From the NCBI GenBank assembly GCA_046154695.1, contig JBJXFI010000113.1, positions 1-7,554 on the forward strand: 7,554 bases of DNA. Direction: 5' to 3'. The position numbers and the translations under genes were made by a program. Shown piece after piece: positions 7,253 to 7,554 of this stretch; positions within the stretch are counted from its first letter, which is position 1, and the number at the start of each line of letters is the position of its first letter. Source of the DNA: DALYLB01 sp046154695 (lineage in GTDB: Bacteria > Acidobacteriota > Blastocatellia > RBC074). The notes beneath the pieces were generated by a model, which worked only from the letters and a program-made list of their open reading frames with translations, was not told where the DNA came from and ran no database searches.

Positions 7253-7443
7253 GCCCCCTTTCGCCGCGGGCATAACGATTTGAGGCCCGCCGGAGATTTT
7301 TTCGGCACGATGATAGTTCTATGGGCGGGGCCTCGTTTATCTGGGTGAGAGCGAAAGAAAAGGGCTCTCGGAACGGGGGAAGGGAAAGGAAGCTGCTTCC
7401 CCAATTGAAAAACCGGCGGAGTTCGCGCCGCCATCAACTCAAC

Positions 7444-7449
7444 GAGGGG
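7444..7449 (+). promoter_or_regulatory. Strong Shine-Dalgarno for the small peptide gene
   Basis: GAGGGG lies five bases upstream of the ATG at 7455. This strong, well-placed site is the main argument that the short frame at the window end is a real gene. Confidence 0.7.
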
Positions 7450-7454
7450 AAATC

Positions 7455-7554
7455 ATGAAAAGCAACACATTTATCGAAGAGATCGAACTGAACGTGGAAG
7501 AGATGGAAGAAGTGATCGCGCCTGCCGGTATCAACCACAACGAGACGGTGGAGC
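7455..7554 (+). CDS. Small acidic peptide, N-terminal part only; candidate exported-peptide (RiPP/bacteriocin-like) precursor
   Basis: The frame is open from the ATG to the window end, with 33 complete codons. The residues begin MKSNTFIEEIELNVEEMEEV and continue IAPAGINHNETVE. I do not recognise the family. Visible features are nine glutamates, one lysine, no arginine or cysteine so far, and a helix-like pattern (IEELNVEEMEEVI type) with hydrophobics spaced among acidic residues. This is followed by the helix-breaking APAG at 22-25. That layout resembles double-glycine-type leader peptides, which have an acidic amphipathic helix ending in two small residues cut by C39-type exporters, with the core following. 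This is inference; the core lies beyond the window. It is transcribed divergently from the ECF sigma gene. It could equally be an unrelated small conserved protein. Confidence 0.6.
   Translation, partial: MKSNTFIEEIELNVEEMEEVIAPAGINHNETVE

Larger units (their letters stand above)
7202..7454. other. Divergent intergenic region between the sigma factor and the small peptide gene
   Basis: These 253 bases separate two outward-facing genes and hold no convincing ORF. On the minus side is the TATAAT box and the sigma-factor ribosome site. On the plus side there are two short perfect hairpins. The first is GGAAG-CTG-CTTCC at 7388-7400. The second is CGGCG-GAGTTCG-CGCCG at 7414-7430, ending 24 bases before the peptide ATG. 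The latter could lie in the 5' leader of the peptide mRNA. A purine-rich stretch (about 7346-7392) precedes them. I could not find a convincing plus-strand promoter by eye. A shared regulatory region is possible but not shown. Confidence 0.6.

Noticed and set aside
7266..7310. Possible intrinsic terminator (GCGGG/CCCGC stem then a T-run)
   Set aside because: The loop is long, the stem is only five pairs, and the T-run is separated from it by several bases; it also lies between divergent genes, where no transcript needs to end.
7210..7437. A 75-codon minus-strand frame in the intergenic region
   Set aside because: It has no domain, a basic/proline-rich translation, no clear ribosome site, and would cover the sigma-factor promoter region.

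Overview
The window looks like chromosomal DNA from a GC-rich soil- or water-type bacterium, most likely an Acidobacteriota member. The main reason is the minus-strand pair of an ECF sigma factor overlapping a large Ser/Thr kinase with a TolB-like domain and a TPR tail, which is typical of that phylum. The CHAT-domain remnant and the metal-dependent amidohydrolase fit the same assignment. This is inference from gene style; there is no rRNA or other marker gene here.

Layout. Positions 1-552 (+) hold the C-terminal nucleotide-binding half of an ABC exporter, probably of the peptide/bacteriocin type. Positions 599-1285 are a graveyard. A CHAT-domain C-terminus on the minus strand carries an in-frame amber stop and abruptly abuts a 5'-truncated membrane-protein fragment on the plus strand. 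Positions 1301-2666 (-) are a decayed paralogue of the sigma-linked kinase. It keeps the N-terminal stub and the TolB-like/TPR tail but has lost about 400 codons (the whole kinase domain and membrane anchor) and is frameshifted at the junction. Positions 2682-3977 (-) encode an intact, probably exported amidohydrolase. Positions 4066-6630 (-) are the intact kinase, and 6620-7201 (-) the ECF sigma factor, with the two frames overlapping. After a 253-bp divergent intergenic region, a small acidic peptide begins at 7455 (+) and runs off the window.

How it works together. The minus-strand genes read in the order sigma factor, kinase, amidohydrolase, decayed kinase. They are close enough for one transcription unit, with a perfect TATAAT box upstream of the sigma factor. 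An extended hairpin lies between the kinase and the amidohydrolase. The likely logic is a membrane kinase with an outward TolB-like/TPR sensor coupled to an ECF sigma factor; targets are not visible. The most open question is the divergent small peptide. Its acidic, hydrophobic-patterned N-terminus ending in Ala-Pro-Ala-Gly resembles the leader of an exported ribosomal peptide, and an exporter of the matching type ends at the other side of the window. No CRISPR array, tRNA, rRNA or insertion sequence was seen.
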